Source of the DNA: Xanthomonas cassavae CFBP 4642
GTDB lineage: Bacteria; Pseudomonadota; Gammaproteobacteria; Xanthomonadales; Xanthomonadaceae
NCBI RefSeq assembly: GCF_000454545.1
Contig: NZ_CM002139.1
Span: 2,834,032 to 2,898,031, forward strand
Reading direction: 5' to 3'
DNA: 64,000 nt
The translations under genes and the position numbers were made by a program. Shown here piece by piece: positions 1 through 8,963 of this stretch; the first letter of the stretch is position 1; every line of letters begins with the position of its first letter. The notes beneath the pieces are model-generated. The model searched no databases. It was not told the origin of the DNA and saw nothing but the letters and a program-made list of their open reading frames with translations.

Positions 1-1242
1 GTGCCGTATCTGGCCCTGGCCACGCACCACGAAGCGCTCCACGGTTAGCGCTTCAAGGCCCATCGGGCCGTAGGAATGCAGGCGCGTGGTGGAGATGCCG
101 ATCTCTGCACCCAGGCCGAGCTCGCCGCCGTCGGAGAAACGCGAGGAGGCGTTGACCATCACCACCGCCGAGCGCAGCGACTGCACGAACTGCTCCGCGT
201 TGGCGGCGTCCTGCGTGGCGATCACCTCGGTGTGGTCCGAGCCGTACTGGCGGATATGCGCCAGCGCGGTGTCCAGATCCGGCACCACCCGGATCGCCAG
301 GATCAGGTCGAGGAATTCGGCGGCATAGTCGTCGTCGCTGGCAGCTGCGACGTCGGGCAACACGGTGCGCGTTGCCGCATCGCCACGCAGCTCCACGTTA
401 CGTTCGCGCAGGGCTTGCGCGGCCAGCGGCAGGAAGCGCGCGGCGATATCGGCATGCACCAGTAAGGTCTCCAGCGCATTGCAGGCCGACGGCCGGCTGG
501 CCTTGCCATCGACCAATAGACGCACGGCCAGATCCATGTCCGCCAATGCATCCACGAACAGATGGCACACGCCCTTGTAATGCTTGATCACCGGCACTCG
601 CGCGTGTTCGGCCACGAAGCGGATCAGCCCCTCGCCACCGCGCGGAATCGCCAGATCGACGATATCGCTGAGTTGCAACAGCTCCAGCATGGTCTCGCGG
701 CGCAGATCCTCGACCAGGGTCAACGCCGCTTCCGGCACGCCGGCCTCGCGCAAGGCGCGCTGCAGGGTGCGCGCGATCGCGGTGTTGGAATGGATCGCTT
801 CCGAGCCGCCACGCAGGATCACGCCATTGCCGGCCTTGATGCACAGCGCTGCCGCATCGGCGGTCACATTCGGGCGCGCCTCGTAGATCATCGCGATCAC
901 CCCCAGCGGCACCCGCACCTTCTGCACGACGATGCCGTTGGGGCGAACGTCCTCGCGCGTGACCTGCCCGACCGGATCGGGCAGTTGCGCCACCTCGCGC
1001 AGCGCGGCGGCGATGCCGGCCAGGCGCCTGTCGTCCAGCGCCAGACGATCCAGCATCGCCGTCCCCACGCTCTTCGCACGCGCCGCCTCCAGATCGCGCG
1101 CATTGGCCGCCAGGATCACCGCCGCATCCTGTTCCAGCGCGGCCGCCATCGCCTCCAGCAAGGCCTGCTTGGCAGACGCGGACAGTTGCGACAACACTTG
1201 CGCGGCATCACGGCATTGCAGGGCTAGGGTTTTGATGGTCAT
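1..1242 (-). CDS. proA: gamma-glutamyl phosphate reductase (3' end at window edge)
   Basis: NADPH-dependent reduction of gamma-glutamyl phosphate to glutamate semialdehyde, second step of proline synthesis, cytoplasmic. All 414 codons to the window edge are open, starting [14 protein letters not shown]. The catalytic cysteine lies in SACNALETL at about residue 254. The last residues visible, [10 protein letters not shown], look like a natural ProA C-terminus, so the stop is probably the next codon outside the window. It lies 165 bp after proB; the gap is filled by a palindromic 7-bp-unit repeat. It is very probably co-transcribed with proB and the arginine genes upstream. Confidence 0.95.
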   Translation of the reverse strand, partial: MTIKTLALQCRDAAQVLSQLSASAKQALLEAMAAALEQDAAVILAANARDLEAARAKSVGTAMLDRLALDDRRLAGIAAALREVAQLPDPVGQVTREDVRPNGIVVQKVRVPLGVIAMIYEARPNVTADAAALCIKAGNGVILRGGSEAIHSNTAIARTLQRALREAGVPEAALTLVEDLRRETMLELLQLSDIVDLAIPRGGEGLIRFVAEHARVPVIKHYKGVCHLFVDALADMDLAVRLLVDGKASRPSACNALETLLVHADIAARFLPLAAQALRERNVELRGDAATRTVLPDVAAASDDDYAAEFLDLILAIRVVPDLDTALAHIRQYGSDHTEVIATQDAANAEQFVQSLRSAVVMVNASSRFSDGGELGLGAEIGISTTRLHSYGPMGLEALTVERFVVRGQGQIRH

Positions 1243-1253
1243 TGGAGGGCCGG

Positions 1254-1409
1254 GATTGGGGAGTCGGGAGTCGGGATTGGGGATTGGCAAAAGCGGCAAC
1301 ACCGTTTTATCACCACAGGGAATCAGTCGTCGGGACACGGAGGCAACGTTAGGGAAACGCGGTGCACATGCGTTTGCAAATCCCCAATCCCGACTCCCTA
1401 ATCCCCGCT
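1254..1409. repeat. palindromic heptamer-type element between proB and proA
   Basis: The left arm (1254-1285) is made of GGGATTG/GGGAGTC-like 7-bp units; the right arm (about 1378-1409) is its inverted copy, with about 90 bp between. The same family recurs at 10152-10294 and 41285-41374, with a single arm at 27897-27930. The right arm abuts the proB stop codon. RNA from this strand could fold into a long hairpin inside the proB-proA message. Confidence 0.75.
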
Positions 1410-2565
1410 ACAAAAGCACCAAATCATCGCGATGCACCACATTCTCGCCGTAGCTGTAACCGAGCACGGGCTCGATCTCGCGGGAGTGGCGGCGGGCGAT
1501 GCGGCGGATATCCACGGCCGAGTACTGGCTGACGCCGCGTGCCAGGCAGCGCTCGCCGGCGGCGTCGCGCAGGTGGATCTCCACCATATCGCCGCGACGG
1601 AAATCGCCCTGCGCACCGGCCACGCCGCCCGGCAGCAGCGAGGCGCCCTTGTCGGTGAGCGCGGCGGCGGCACCGGCATCGATCAGGATCGCGCCCGCTT
1701 CCACCGGCGCGTGCCGCAGCCAGTACTTGCGGGCGGCAATGCGCGTGCGTGCGGGATGGATACGCGTGCCGTGCAGGCGATCCTGCGCCAGGGCGCGCAC
1801 CACATCGCCATTGCGACCGTTGAACAGATAGGTCTCGATGCCGGCCGCGCCGGCCTTTGCGGCGGCTTCCAGCTTGGTGCGCATGCCGCCGGTGCCCACG
1901 CGGCTGCCGCTGCCGCCGGCCATCGCCAGCACCTCGGCGTTGAGTTCGGCCACCTCGTCGAGCGGCCGCGCCAGCGGACTACTGCGCGGGTCGGCGCTGT
2001 ACAACCCGTCGATATCGGTGGCGATGAACAAGGCATCGGCATCGACCAGCGCGGCGACGATCGCGGCCAGGTTGTCGTTGTCGCCCAGCTTGAGCTCGTC
2101 CACCGACACGGTGTCGTTTTCGTTGATCACCGGCAACGCGCCCAGCCGCAGCAACTCGCCCAGCGTAGCGCGTGCGTTGAGATAGCGGCGGCGGTTACGC
2201 AGGTCGTCGTGGGTGAGCAATACCTGCGCCACCGGGCGCTCGAAGAAGCGCTGCCAGAGCGCGATCAACTGTGCCTGCCCGAGCGCGGCCAGCGCCTGGC
2301 GCGCGGCGATCGGCGCACCGGCCTCGGCGACCTTGGGCAGGATCGCGCGGCCGGCGGCAACCGCGCCGGACGACACGATCACCAGCTCGCGCCCGGCTGC
2401 CAGGTTGGCCGACACGAACTGCGCCAGCCCCAGCGCAAAGCGCGGCGACAGGCCGCCGCCATCGGCGGCGAGCAGGCTGCTGCCGACCTTGAGCACCGCG
2501 CGCCGCCATGGCGGCAGTATCTGTTCGACGAACGGAGAGTGAGCCTCAGCAGTCGGCAGGGTCAT
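1408..2565 (-). CDS. proB: glutamate 5-kinase
   Basis: ATP-dependent phosphorylation of glutamate, first and normally feedback-inhibited step of proline synthesis. It has 385 residues: an amino-acid-kinase domain from about residue 22 to 275 (VLKVGSSLL near the start, SSGAVAAGR, INENDTVS, GTGGMRTKL) and a C-terminal PUA domain from about 290. The length agrees with the two-domain bacterial enzyme. It lies 9 bp after the YciI-like gene, so it probably belongs to the arg operon transcript. Start MTLPTAEAHS leaves a short extra N-terminus before the kinase core; no better start is visible. Confidence 0.95.
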   Translation of the reverse strand: MTLPTAEAHSPFVEQILPPWRRAVLKVGSSLLAADGGGLSPRFALGLAQFVSANLAAGRELVIVSSGAVAAGRAILPKVAEAGAPIAARQALAALGQAQLIALWQRFFERPVAQVLLTHDDLRNRRRYLNARATLGELLRLGALPVINENDTVSVDELKLGDNDNLAAIVAALVDADALFIATDIDGLYSADPRSSPLARPLDEVAELNAEVLAMAGGSGSRVGTGGMRTKLEAAAKAGAAGIETYLFNGRNGDVVRALAQDRLHGTRIHPARTRIAARKYWLRHAPVEAGAILIDAGAAAALTDKGASLLPGGVAGAQGDFRRGDMVEIHLRDAAGERCLARGVSQYSAVDIRRIARRHSREIEPVLGYSYGENVVHRDDLVLL

Positions 2566-2574
2566 GATCGGCCT

Positions 2575-2835
2575 TTAGCGGATGGTCCATTCGTGCACGG
2601 TCAGCTCGGAGGCCTGCAGGGTCGCCAATGGATCGGTGGCAACGATGGCCTGCGCCTGTGCCAGGGTGTCCACGTTGCACAGCACATAGGCACCGCCGCT
2701 GCCGTCGGTGAACCCGCCGGTGAGATGCAGCCTGCCCTGCGCGCGCAGCGCATCGAGGAAGTTGCGATGCGGTTGGATAGCGGCATCGTCGAAGCTGGGC
2801 AGGCGCATGGCCAGGACCAGATAGAGCGTGGTCAT
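2575..2835 (-). CDS. YciI-like small protein
   Basis: An 86-residue protein of the YCII-related fold (dimeric ferredoxin-like alpha/beta barrel). Visible family features are the N-terminal LVLAMRLPS strand, the H-R-x-F-L-D helix start, GGFTDGSGGAYVL, and the C-terminal DPLATLQASELTVHEW. The function of this family is mostly unknown. It sits between argH and proB with gaps of 37 and 9 bp on the same strand, which suggests co-transcription but does not identify a substrate. Confidence 0.8.
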   Translation of the reverse strand: MTTLYLVLAMRLPSFDDAAIQPHRNFLDALRAQGRLHLTGGFTDGSGGAYVLCNVDTLAQAQAIVATDPLATLQASELTVHEWTIR

Positions 2836-2872
2836 TGCACGAATTCCTCAGCGACAGCAGCGGCCGACGCGC

Positions 2873-4168
2873 TCATCGCAGCGCCTGCCAGCGGGCCCGC
2901 AGCACATCCAGCTGCAGGTCCGCCGCCGCACCGGGCGATACCCGCGCAGCCAGGCTGCCTTCCGGCGTGCGCCCCTGCCCTGCGCTGTCCGATGCTTCGG
3001 CTGCAGCCTTGTAGGCATCGCGAAATGGCACGCCGGCCACGGCCGCTTCCACCGCCACATCGGTGGCGTACATGCCCGAATCGATCGCCGCCTGCAGCCT
3101 GTCCGGGCGCCATTCCAGGTTTGCCAGCAGGGCCGGCAGCAATTCCAGCGCGGCCAGGCCGCGGCCGAAACCGTGCACGATGGCGCCCTTGCTGCTCTGC
3201 AGATCGCGGTGGTAACCGGACGGCAGCGACAACAGTTGTTCGATCTCGGTACGTGAGGCCGCCACGCTGGCGTGGGTGGCGCGCATCAATTCGATGACAT
3301 CGGGGTTACGCTTGTTGGGCATGATCGAGCTGCCGGTGGTGTACTGCGCCGGCAACGCGACGAAGGCGAATTCGCCGCTGGTGAACAGCGACAGGTCCCA
3401 GGCGATGCGGCGCAGATCCAGGGTGGCGCTGCCCAGCGCTTCGAGCGCGGCCAGCTCGTACTTGCCGCGCGAGAGCTGGGCGTAGATCGGCGAGACCTGC
3501 AACCGCGCAAAACCCAGCGCGGCCGTGGTGTGCGCACGGTCCAGCGGCAGATTGACGCCGTAACCGGCCGCGGTACCGAGCGGATTGCTGTCCACCAGCT
3601 GCAAGGTGTCGTGGGCGCGCACCGCGTTGTCGATGAAGGCCTCGGCCCAGCCGGCCCACCACATGCCTGCCGAGGACACCACCGCCCGTTGGATATGCGT
3701 GTAACCGGGCACCGGCAGCGCCGCTTCAGCCTGCGCGCGGTCCAGCGCCACCTTGGCGATCTCGCCGCTCAGCTCAGCCACGCGCTGCAGCTTGTTCTTC
3801 AACCACAGGCGCGTGGCGACCAGGATCTGGTCGTTACGGCTGCGCCCGGTGTGGATCTTGCGGCCGGCATCGCCCAGGCGCTCGGTCAGGCGCGCCTCGA
3901 TGGCCGAATGGCAATCCTCGTACCGCGCGTCCAGCACGAACGCACCGCTGCGGAAATCATCGGCCAGCAGCGCCAGCTCGCGCTCCAGGCTGGCCAGCTC
4001 GTCGGCGGTGAGGATGCCGATGTGCTGCAGGCCCTGCGCGTGCGCCGTGCTGGCGGCGATGTCGTGCAGGAAGAATTCGCGGTCCAGGATCACGTCGTCG
4101 CCAGCCAGGAAGGCCTGGATCTTGGCGTCTACGGCCACGCCGGGTTTTTGCCACAACAGATTGGTCAT
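2873..4168 (-). CDS. argH: argininosuccinate lyase
   Basis: Cleaves argininosuccinate to arginine and fumarate, the last arginine step. It has 431 residues, starting [16 protein letters not shown]; an open frame continues upstream of this ATG, but it runs into argC and lacks family similarity. Family signature [13 protein letters not shown], with the catalytic serine loop, lies near residue 290; TGRSRNDQ and HIQRA are also present. The C-terminus, unlike the longer enteric enzyme, is compact. It starts 26 bp after argC and is followed by the YciI-like gene. Confidence 0.95.
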   Translation of the reverse strand: MTNLLWQKPGVAVDAKIQAFLAGDDVILDREFFLHDIAASTAHAQGLQHIGILTADELASLERELALLADDFRSGAFVLDARYEDCHSAIEARLTERLGDAGRKIHTGRSRNDQILVATRLWLKNKLQRVAELSGEIAKVALDRAQAEAALPVPGYTHIQRAVVSSAGMWWAGWAEAFIDNAVRAHDTLQLVDSNPLGTAAGYGVNLPLDRAHTTAALGFARLQVSPIYAQLSRGKYELAALEALGSATLDLRRIAWDLSLFTSGEFAFVALPAQYTTGSSIMPNKRNPDVIELMRATHASVAASRTEIEQLLSLPSGYHRDLQSSKGAIVHGFGRGLAALELLPALLANLEWRPDRLQAAIDSGMYATDVAVEAAVAGVPFRDAYKAAAEASDSAGQGRTPEGSLAARVSPGAAADLQLDVLRARWQALR

Positions 4169-4194
4169 CGGGGGTCCTTTTTGCGTCCCGGGTA

Positions 4195-5151
4195 TCACAT
4201 CGGAATTGCCAACAATTCGTCCCAGCCAAACGCCAGGTTGAGATTCTGCATCGCCTGCGTCGCCGCGCCCTTGAGCAGGTTGTCCAGCGTCGCCACCACC
4301 ACCACCCGCTTGTTGCCGGGCGCCAGGGTGATGCCGCCGATCTGCACGCCGTGCCGTCCGGCGATGCGGCTGACCCACGGCGCTTCGTCCACCCGCTCGA
4401 TCAGCGGCTCATCGGCGTAGCGCTGCGCATAGCGCGCCTGCAGCTGCTCGCGCGTCAGCGGCTGCTGCAACCAGGCATTGACGGTCATGGTGATACCACG
4501 GAAATGCGGCGCCACATGCGGCATGAATTCCACCGGTACGCCGAGCTGTGCGGAGACTTCGCGCTCGTGCATGTGGTTGGTCAGCGCATACGGCATCAGG
4601 TTGTCGGCGAGCAGCGCGGGATTGTTCTTGTCCGACGGTGTGGTGCCGGCGCCGGAATAACCGGACACGCCGAAGCACTGCGGCGGGCCGGCCAGCTGAT
4701 CCAGCAGCGGTGCGATCACCAGTTGCATGGCAGTGGCATAGCACCCCGGATTGCTGATGCGCCGTTGCCCGGCATAACGCGTACGGGTGAGTTCGGGCAG
4801 GCCGTAATACCAGGCCGGATCGAAGCGATAGTCGGCGGACAGATCGATCACCAGCGTCTGCGGCCTGGCCGCATCGATCGCGGCCACGAACGGTTCGGCC
4901 TTGCCATTGGGCAGTGCCAGAATCACCACGTCCGCGGCCTTGGCGGCCACCGCGTCGGCGTCCAGACTTTCAAACCGCAGATCGCCGCGATAGCCGTCGT
5001 TGTGGTCGGCCACCGCCTGCCCGGCCAGTTCGCGCGAGGACACGAAGACCAGCTGCAGATGCGGATGCGCCGCCACCAGCTTGATCAATTCCGAACCGGT
5101 ATGCCCGCGGGCGCCGACAATGCCGATGGTGGCGGTTGCTTGAACACTCAT
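4195..5151 (-). CDS. argC: N-acetyl-gamma-glutamyl-phosphate reductase
   Basis: Reduces N-acetylglutamyl phosphate to the semialdehyde with NADPH. It has 318 residues from [12 protein letters not shown]. The nucleotide-binding loop GARGHTG is at residues 13-19 and the catalytic cysteine is C137 in SNPGCYAT. A longer open frame exists upstream, but this start forms a 4-bp ATGA overlap with the preceding acetyltransferase stop, typical of coupled translation. The substrate is the product of the kinase domain of ArgB encoded just upstream. Confidence 0.95.
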   Translation of the reverse strand: MSVQATATIGIVGARGHTGSELIKLVAAHPHLQLVFVSSRELAGQAVADHNDGYRGDLRFESLDADAVAAKAADVVILALPNGKAEPFVAAIDAARPQTLVIDLSADYRFDPAWYYGLPELTRTRYAGQRRISNPGCYATAMQLVIAPLLDQLAGPPQCFGVSGYSGAGTTPSDKNNPALLADNLMPYALTNHMHEREVSAQLGVPVEFMPHVAPHFRGITMTVNAWLQQPLTREQLQARYAQRYADEPLIERVDEAPWVSRIAGRHGVQIGGITLAPGNKRVVVVATLDNLLKGAATQAMQNLNLAFGWDELLAIPM

Positions 5152-5759
5152 GCGTTTGCTTCCAGGCGGAACTGCAGGTGGCGTTTGACCCCGGCCCATT
5201 CCGTATCGATGATGGAGAACACCACGGTATCGCGCGGCGTGCCGTCGGCGTGGCGGGCGTGATTGCGCAGCACCCCGTCCTGCTTTGCACCGAGCCGCGC
5301 GATGGCCGCGCGCGAGGGATGATTGAACCAGCTGGTCTCGAACACCACGCTCAGGCAATCCAGCGTTTCGAAGGCATGCTGCAGCAGCATCAGCTTGACC
5401 TCGGTATTCACGCCACTGCGCTGCGCATGCAGGGCGTACCAGGTGTAGCCGATCGACAGCCTGGGCACCGTCACGTCCAGCCCATAGTAGCGGGTGCAGC
5501 CGACGATCTCGCCTGCCGCATTGCGCACCACGAAGGGCAGCATCCTGCCTTCGGCCTGCGCCGCCAACGCGGCGGCCAGGTAATCGTCCAACTGCGCCGG
5601 TGCCGGCACGCCGGTGTACCACAGCCGCGACAACGCACCGTCTTCCAGCGCGGCACGCAGGCCGTCGACGTGCGCGGCCTGCAAGGGCTCCAGCGTTGCA
5701 TGCTGCCCGCGCAGCGTAGGCAGCTCGCGCCACAGCAAGGGCAATTGGCTCCAGGTCAT
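5148..5759 (-). CDS. GNAT-family acetyltransferase in the arg operon
   Basis: A 203-residue GNAT protein related to RimJ/RimL-type N-acyltransferases: [11 protein letters not shown] start, [17 protein letters not shown] around residues 105-120, then the hydrophobic strand SVVFETSW followed by [14 protein letters not shown]. It lies 5 bp after argB and overlaps argC by 4 bp, so it is translated as part of the operon. The operon already has an acetylglutamate synthase domain in ArgB, so this gene is not needed for that step. A role in acetylating another metabolite or protein is possible, but the substrate cannot be read from the sequence. Confidence 0.85.
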   Translation of the reverse strand: MTWSQLPLLWRELPTLRGQHATLEPLQAAHVDGLRAALEDGALSRLWYTGVPAPAQLDDYLAAALAAQAEGRMLPFVVRNAAGEIVGCTRYYGLDVTVPRLSIGYTWYALHAQRSGVNTEVKLMLLQHAFETLDCLSVVFETSWFNHPSRAAIARLGAKQDGVLRNHARHADGTPRDTVVFSIIDTEWAGVKRHLQFRLEANA

Positions 5760-5764
5760 CGCGC

Positions 5765-7108
5765 TCAGCCCAGCAAGGTCGGCTGACGGGTGGCGCAATG
5801 CGCCACGCAGTGCTGGATCTGCTCGAAGTTCTCCAGCCCGTACCAGAACACCTTCCACTTTTCCTGCTTGATGCAGCCGTCGGATTCGGCGTAGTAGAAG
5901 ATGTTGACCTGGTTGTTGTGACGCGAGCGCCAGAACAGTTGCGGGGTTTCCTCGCGCATCACGTTCCACACCGCCCGGCCCAGGCCTTCGCCCTGCGCGT
6001 CGTCGAGCACGGCGAACTTGTCCAGATAGGTCAGCCGGCCTTCGCCGAGCTGGCCTTCGTCGGTGAGGATGACCGCGGCGCGATAGTTCTCGCTGACGTA
6101 GGCGCGCAGCAACGTGGTGTTGGAAAAATAGTCCGGCACCAGGGTGCGACCGAAGCTGGATTCGATCAGCGATCTGAGCCGTGGCAGATCCAGTTCGTCC
6201 CAGGACGTGGCGCGCAGCACGCGCTCGCCCCGCCGGACCAGCGTACCGGAACCCTTGTGGGTGAACAGTTCCTTGGCCAGATCCGCCGGCCGGGTGATCG
6301 ACACCGACGACTCCAGTGGCAGCCGGTCGAGCAGGTCCTTGATCTGTTCGATCTTCACCCGCATGCCGCCGTTGATCCACGGCTGCTGCATCAGGTGGTC
6401 GTACTCGGTGGACAGGTTGATCGAATCGATCAGCTTGCCATCGGCATCCAGCAGGCCGCCGGTGCCGGTGAGGAAGATGATCTTGTACGGTTGCAGCTCC
6501 TGCACCAGCTCGTTGGCGGCAAAGTCGGCGTTGACGTTGAGGATCTGCCCGCTGGGCGTTTCGCCCAGGCTGGTGATCACCGGGATCGAACCGGCCTGCA
6601 GGCTGGCTTCGATCGGTGCCAGATTCACCGCCTTGACCTCACCCACCAGGCCATAGGTCTCGCGATCCAGATACTGGGCTTCGAACACGCCGCCGGTGAT
6701 GGAGGTGGCGCGCGCGCCGTTCTGCTGCAGCGCTTCGACCAGCTTGAGGTTGGAGGCCTGGAACACCTTGCGCACGATCGCCAGCGCTTCGGGCGAGGTC
6801 ACCCGCAAGCCGTTGACGGTCTGCTTTTCGATGCCGGCGGCCGACAGTTCGGCGTCCAGCTGCGGGCCGGCGCCATGCAGCACGATCGGGGTCAGCCCCA
6901 CTTCCTGCAGGAACGACAGCGACGAGGTCAGCGCCTCCAGATCGTCGCGCAACACCGCGCCGCCGACCTTGACCACCGCAAAGCGTTTGGCGTCGAGCTG
7001 CGAAAACCGCTTGAGGTACTGGCTGATTTCCTTCGCGCTGGCCATGCTCGAAAGCAGGCGCACGATGGTCTGGCGGGTCTGTTTGTGGGGCTGTGCTGGG
7101 AGGGACAT
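5765..7108 (-). CDS. argB: bifunctional N-acetylglutamate synthase/kinase
   Basis: A fused enzyme of 447 residues. The N-terminal amino-acid-kinase domain spans about 35-285 (VVKVGGAVL at 45-53, [29 protein letters not shown]). The C-terminal acetyltransferase domain spans about 295-447 ([26 protein letters not shown]). The family (xanthomonad and Maricaulis-type NAGS-K, relatives of vertebrate NAGS) makes acetylglutamate from acetyl-CoA and glutamate and then phosphorylates it. The pathway would therefore need no separate argA or argJ. It is located between argE' and the GNAT gene in the arginine operon. Confidence 0.93.
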   Translation of the reverse strand: MSLPAQPHKQTRQTIVRLLSSMASAKEISQYLKRFSQLDAKRFAVVKVGGAVLRDDLEALTSSLSFLQEVGLTPIVLHGAGPQLDAELSAAGIEKQTVNGLRVTSPEALAIVRKVFQASNLKLVEALQQNGARATSITGGVFEAQYLDRETYGLVGEVKAVNLAPIEASLQAGSIPVITSLGETPSGQILNVNADFAANELVQELQPYKIIFLTGTGGLLDADGKLIDSINLSTEYDHLMQQPWINGGMRVKIEQIKDLLDRLPLESSVSITRPADLAKELFTHKGSGTLVRRGERVLRATSWDELDLPRLRSLIESSFGRTLVPDYFSNTTLLRAYVSENYRAAVILTDEGQLGEGRLTYLDKFAVLDDAQGEGLGRAVWNVMREETPQLFWRSRHNNQVNIFYYAESDGCIKQEKWKVFWYGLENFEQIQHCVAHCATRQPTLLG

Positions 7109-7153
7109 TGCCGTGATCGAAAGAGGAAGGAAGCGCCAGGCGCAAGGATTGGT

Positions 7154-8284
7154 TTAGCGGGAACCGTTGATGATGCGATGGACCGATTCGGCATAGCGCT
7201 GCAGTTGTTCCAGCGTCACGAACTCATCGGCGGTGTGCGCCTGGGCGATGTCGCCCGGGCCGTAGACCAGCGCGGTATAGCCGCCGGCCGAGAACAGCGA
7301 GGCCTCGGTCCAGAAGTCCACGGCATTGCCGATCGGCAGGTCCAGCGCGTCGGCCACGTCGCGCGCGGCCAGGCGCCGCTCTTCGGCACGCGCAATGTCG
7401 CCCGACGGCAGGCTCGGGCCGCGAAAGGTTTCTTCGAACTGTGCCGCTGCCGGATCGGCAAAACCGGCGAAGGTCGCCAGCAGTCCATCCACATCCATCG
7501 ACGGCAGCGGTCGGAAACCGAAGCGCAACTCGGCCGCCGGCGCGATCATGTTGGCCTTGATGCCGCCATCGACGCGGCCGATGTTGAAGCGCAGGCCGGT
7601 CAGCCCGCCGAAGCGTGCATGTGCCAGCGCCTCGACATGATCCAGCGCCTTGCCGCCCCAGCGCATCGCCTGGTGGAGCGCGCTTGCTGAAGGGTCCTGC
7701 TTGCCCGACGCATGCCCGGCGCGGCCGGCAAAACGCATCAGCACCGAGCTGATGCCGCGATGCGCCAGCACCGCCTCGCTCATGGTCGGCTCGGCCACCA
7801 GCACCGCTTCGAATACCGGGACCCGGGACCCGGGACCCGGGACCGCGGGGTGGGCGGCCAGGAATGCGGCAATACATCGCGGATCGTTGGCTTCCTCATC
7901 GGACGAGAACAGGAACGCTGCATCGCCATCGCCGGCATTGGCGGCGGCAATCAACGCCGCAGCCGCGCCCTTGATGTCGCACACCCCCAACCCGATCACG
8001 CGGTCGGCGGTGCGCCGCATCACATGCGGATTGGCGCTCCAGTGCGGCGAATCCGGCACCGTGTCCAGGTGCACGTTGAACAGGTACCTGGGCGTCCCGC
8101 GCACCGCATACAAGCTCACCGCGCCAGCGCCGTGGTCGATTACCTCGACCTGGAAGCCGGGCAACTGCGCGCGCAGGTAATCGAAGATCCCGCCCTCAGC
8201 AGCGATCGCCCGCGGCGGATTGCGGGTGTCGAAGGACACCAGGGCGCCCAGGTGGGTCAGCGTGTTGTCGAGCAGTGTGGTCAT
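7154..8284 (-). CDS. argE': N-acetyl-L-citrulline deacetylase (M20 family)
   Basis: An M20 zinc hydrolase of 376 residues. Metal/catalytic residues visible: H72-L-D74, D103, the E130-E131 pair, and HTADEF near the C-terminus. In organisms with acetylornithine transcarbamylase this family removes acetate from acetylcitrulline, giving citrulline for ArgG; the gene order here supports that role over acetylornithine deacetylation. Between residues 148 and 157 the coding sequence contains four tandem copies of a 7-bp unit (7816-7843), which makes a PGPGSRVP segment. A 5' fragment of this gene is duplicated upstream at 8413-8703. Confidence 0.92.
   Translation of the reverse strand: MTTLLDNTLTHLGALVSFDTRNPPRAIAAEGGIFDYLRAQLPGFQVEVIDHGAGAVSLYAVRGTPRYLFNVHLDTVPDSPHWSANPHVMRRTADRVIGLGVCDIKGAAAALIAAANAGDGDAAFLFSSDEEANDPRCIAAFLAAHPAVPGPGSRVPVFEAVLVAEPTMSEAVLAHRGISSVLMRFAGRAGHASGKQDPSASALHQAMRWGGKALDHVEALAHARFGGLTGLRFNIGRVDGGIKANMIAPAAELRFGFRPLPSMDVDGLLATFAGFADPAAAQFEETFRGPSLPSGDIARAEERRLAARDVADALDLPIGNAVDFWTEASLFSAGGYTALVYGPGDIAQAHTADEFVTLEQLQRYAESVHRIINGSR
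7816..7843. repeat. four tandem 7-bp units inside argE'
   Basis: CCGGGAC is repeated exactly four times. Seven is not a multiple of three, so gain or loss of one unit would shift the argE' frame. The unit resembles the GGGA(T/G)TC heptamers of the palindromic intergenic elements in this window. Confidence 0.95.
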
Positions 8285-8354
8285 TGATTGCGTCTGGTTG
8301 CGTCGGGCAGCGTGGTGCTGCGTGTCCGAGTGTGCGGGGTAGCACTACGTTCAT

Positions 8355-8456
8355 ACCGCTCTTCCCCCGCCTGCGGGGAAGGGCGGATGGGGGCAATGCG
8401 ACAGCCTGCCCCTCATCCGGCGCTACGCGCCACCTTCTCCCGCAAGCGGGAGAAGG
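8355..8456. repeat. short inverted-repeat element (GGGAGAAGG family)
   Basis: Contains the paired motifs CTTCCCCCGCCTGCGGGGAAG at the left and CTTCTCCCGCAAGCGGGAGAAG at the right. It is a member or hybrid of the family seen at 8797, 13711 and 19511. It lies in the 679-bp space between argE' and argG. Confidence 0.6.
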
Positions 8457-8703
8457 GAATCTGCAAGCGGGAGAAGGGAATCTGCGAGCGAGAGAAGAGA
8501 ATCTGCGAGCGGGAGAAGGACTCTGCGCTCGGCACAACTGCTCCCGCGCTACGGTCGATCACCTCGACCTGGAAGCCGGGCAACTGCGCGCGCAGGTAAT
8601 CGAAGATCCCGCCTTCGGCAGCGATCGCACGCGGCCGATTGCGGGTGTCGAAGGACACCAGCGCTTCCAGGTGCGTGAGGGTGGATGCGAGTAGATCGGT
8701 CAT
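8413..8703 (-). pseudogene. duplicated 5' fragment of argE' running into a 21-bp repeat
   Basis: An open frame of 96 codons starting MTDLLASTLTHLEALVSF. The first 52 or so residues are nearly identical to the N-terminus of the intact argE' next to it (matching FDTRN, AIAAEGGIFDYL, PGFQVEVID). Then the frame enters four 21-bp repeats that encode FSRSQI(L/P)-type heptads and stops. It lacks every zinc ligand, so it cannot be an active deacetylase. It looks like a partial tandem duplication trimmed by recombination. Whether the peptide is made is unknown. Confidence 0.85.
8444..8526. repeat. 21-bp tandem repeat, about four copies
   Basis: The unit is AAGCGGGAGAAGGGAATCTGC (8444-8464), repeated exactly at 8465-8485, then with changes at 8486-8506 and a 20-bp version at 8507-8526. 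It contains the GCGGGAGAAG core of the neighbouring palindromic element, so it probably arose by expansion of one arm. Confidence 0.9.
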
Positions 8704-8796
8704 GTCAGTTGGATCAAGGGTCCGAAGCAGCGGCTGGATGAAAACGTGCAAAGCACCGAGGTGCGCAAACGACTCATAAATCACATCGACGCCAAC

Positions 8797-8935
8797 CCTT
8801 CTCCCTCCGGGAGAAGGTGCCCCGAAGGGGCGGATGAGGGTGCGGGCGAAGCTCTCGCACTAGTGAATCGCACGAGGCTTCGCCCCGTACCCTCACCCCA
8901 ACCCCCGCTCCGCGCCCCGGAGGGAGAGGGGCTTG
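8797..8935. repeat. 139-bp palindromic element (GAGAAGGTGCCCC...ACCCTCACCCC family)
   Basis: Begins with the hairpin CTTCTCCCTCCGGGAGAAG, then GGTGCCCCGAAGGGGCGG and ATGAGGGTGCGGGCGAAGC. It closes with the inverted GCTTCGCCCCGTACCCTCA and a GGAGGGAGAGGGGCTT tail. It is the same architecture as 13711-13868 and 19511-19626. There is no coding capacity; it resembles a MITE or REP-like unit. It sits directly downstream of argG. Confidence 0.8.
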
Positions 8936-8963
8936 CCATCTGCTTGCCAGAGGCCCCAAACCC

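Noticed and set aside
1432..3297. 621-codon plus-strand open frame across proB and argH
   Set aside because: It is the antisense of clearly conserved genes; composition (His/Gln/Arg/Gly rich) is that of a GC-rich shadow frame. The same holds for 5798-7690, 3272-4420, 43471-45105, 58159-60093 and 62191-63576.
8444..8526. CRISPR-like array
   Set aside because: Units are direct tandem copies without spacers and there are no cas genes.
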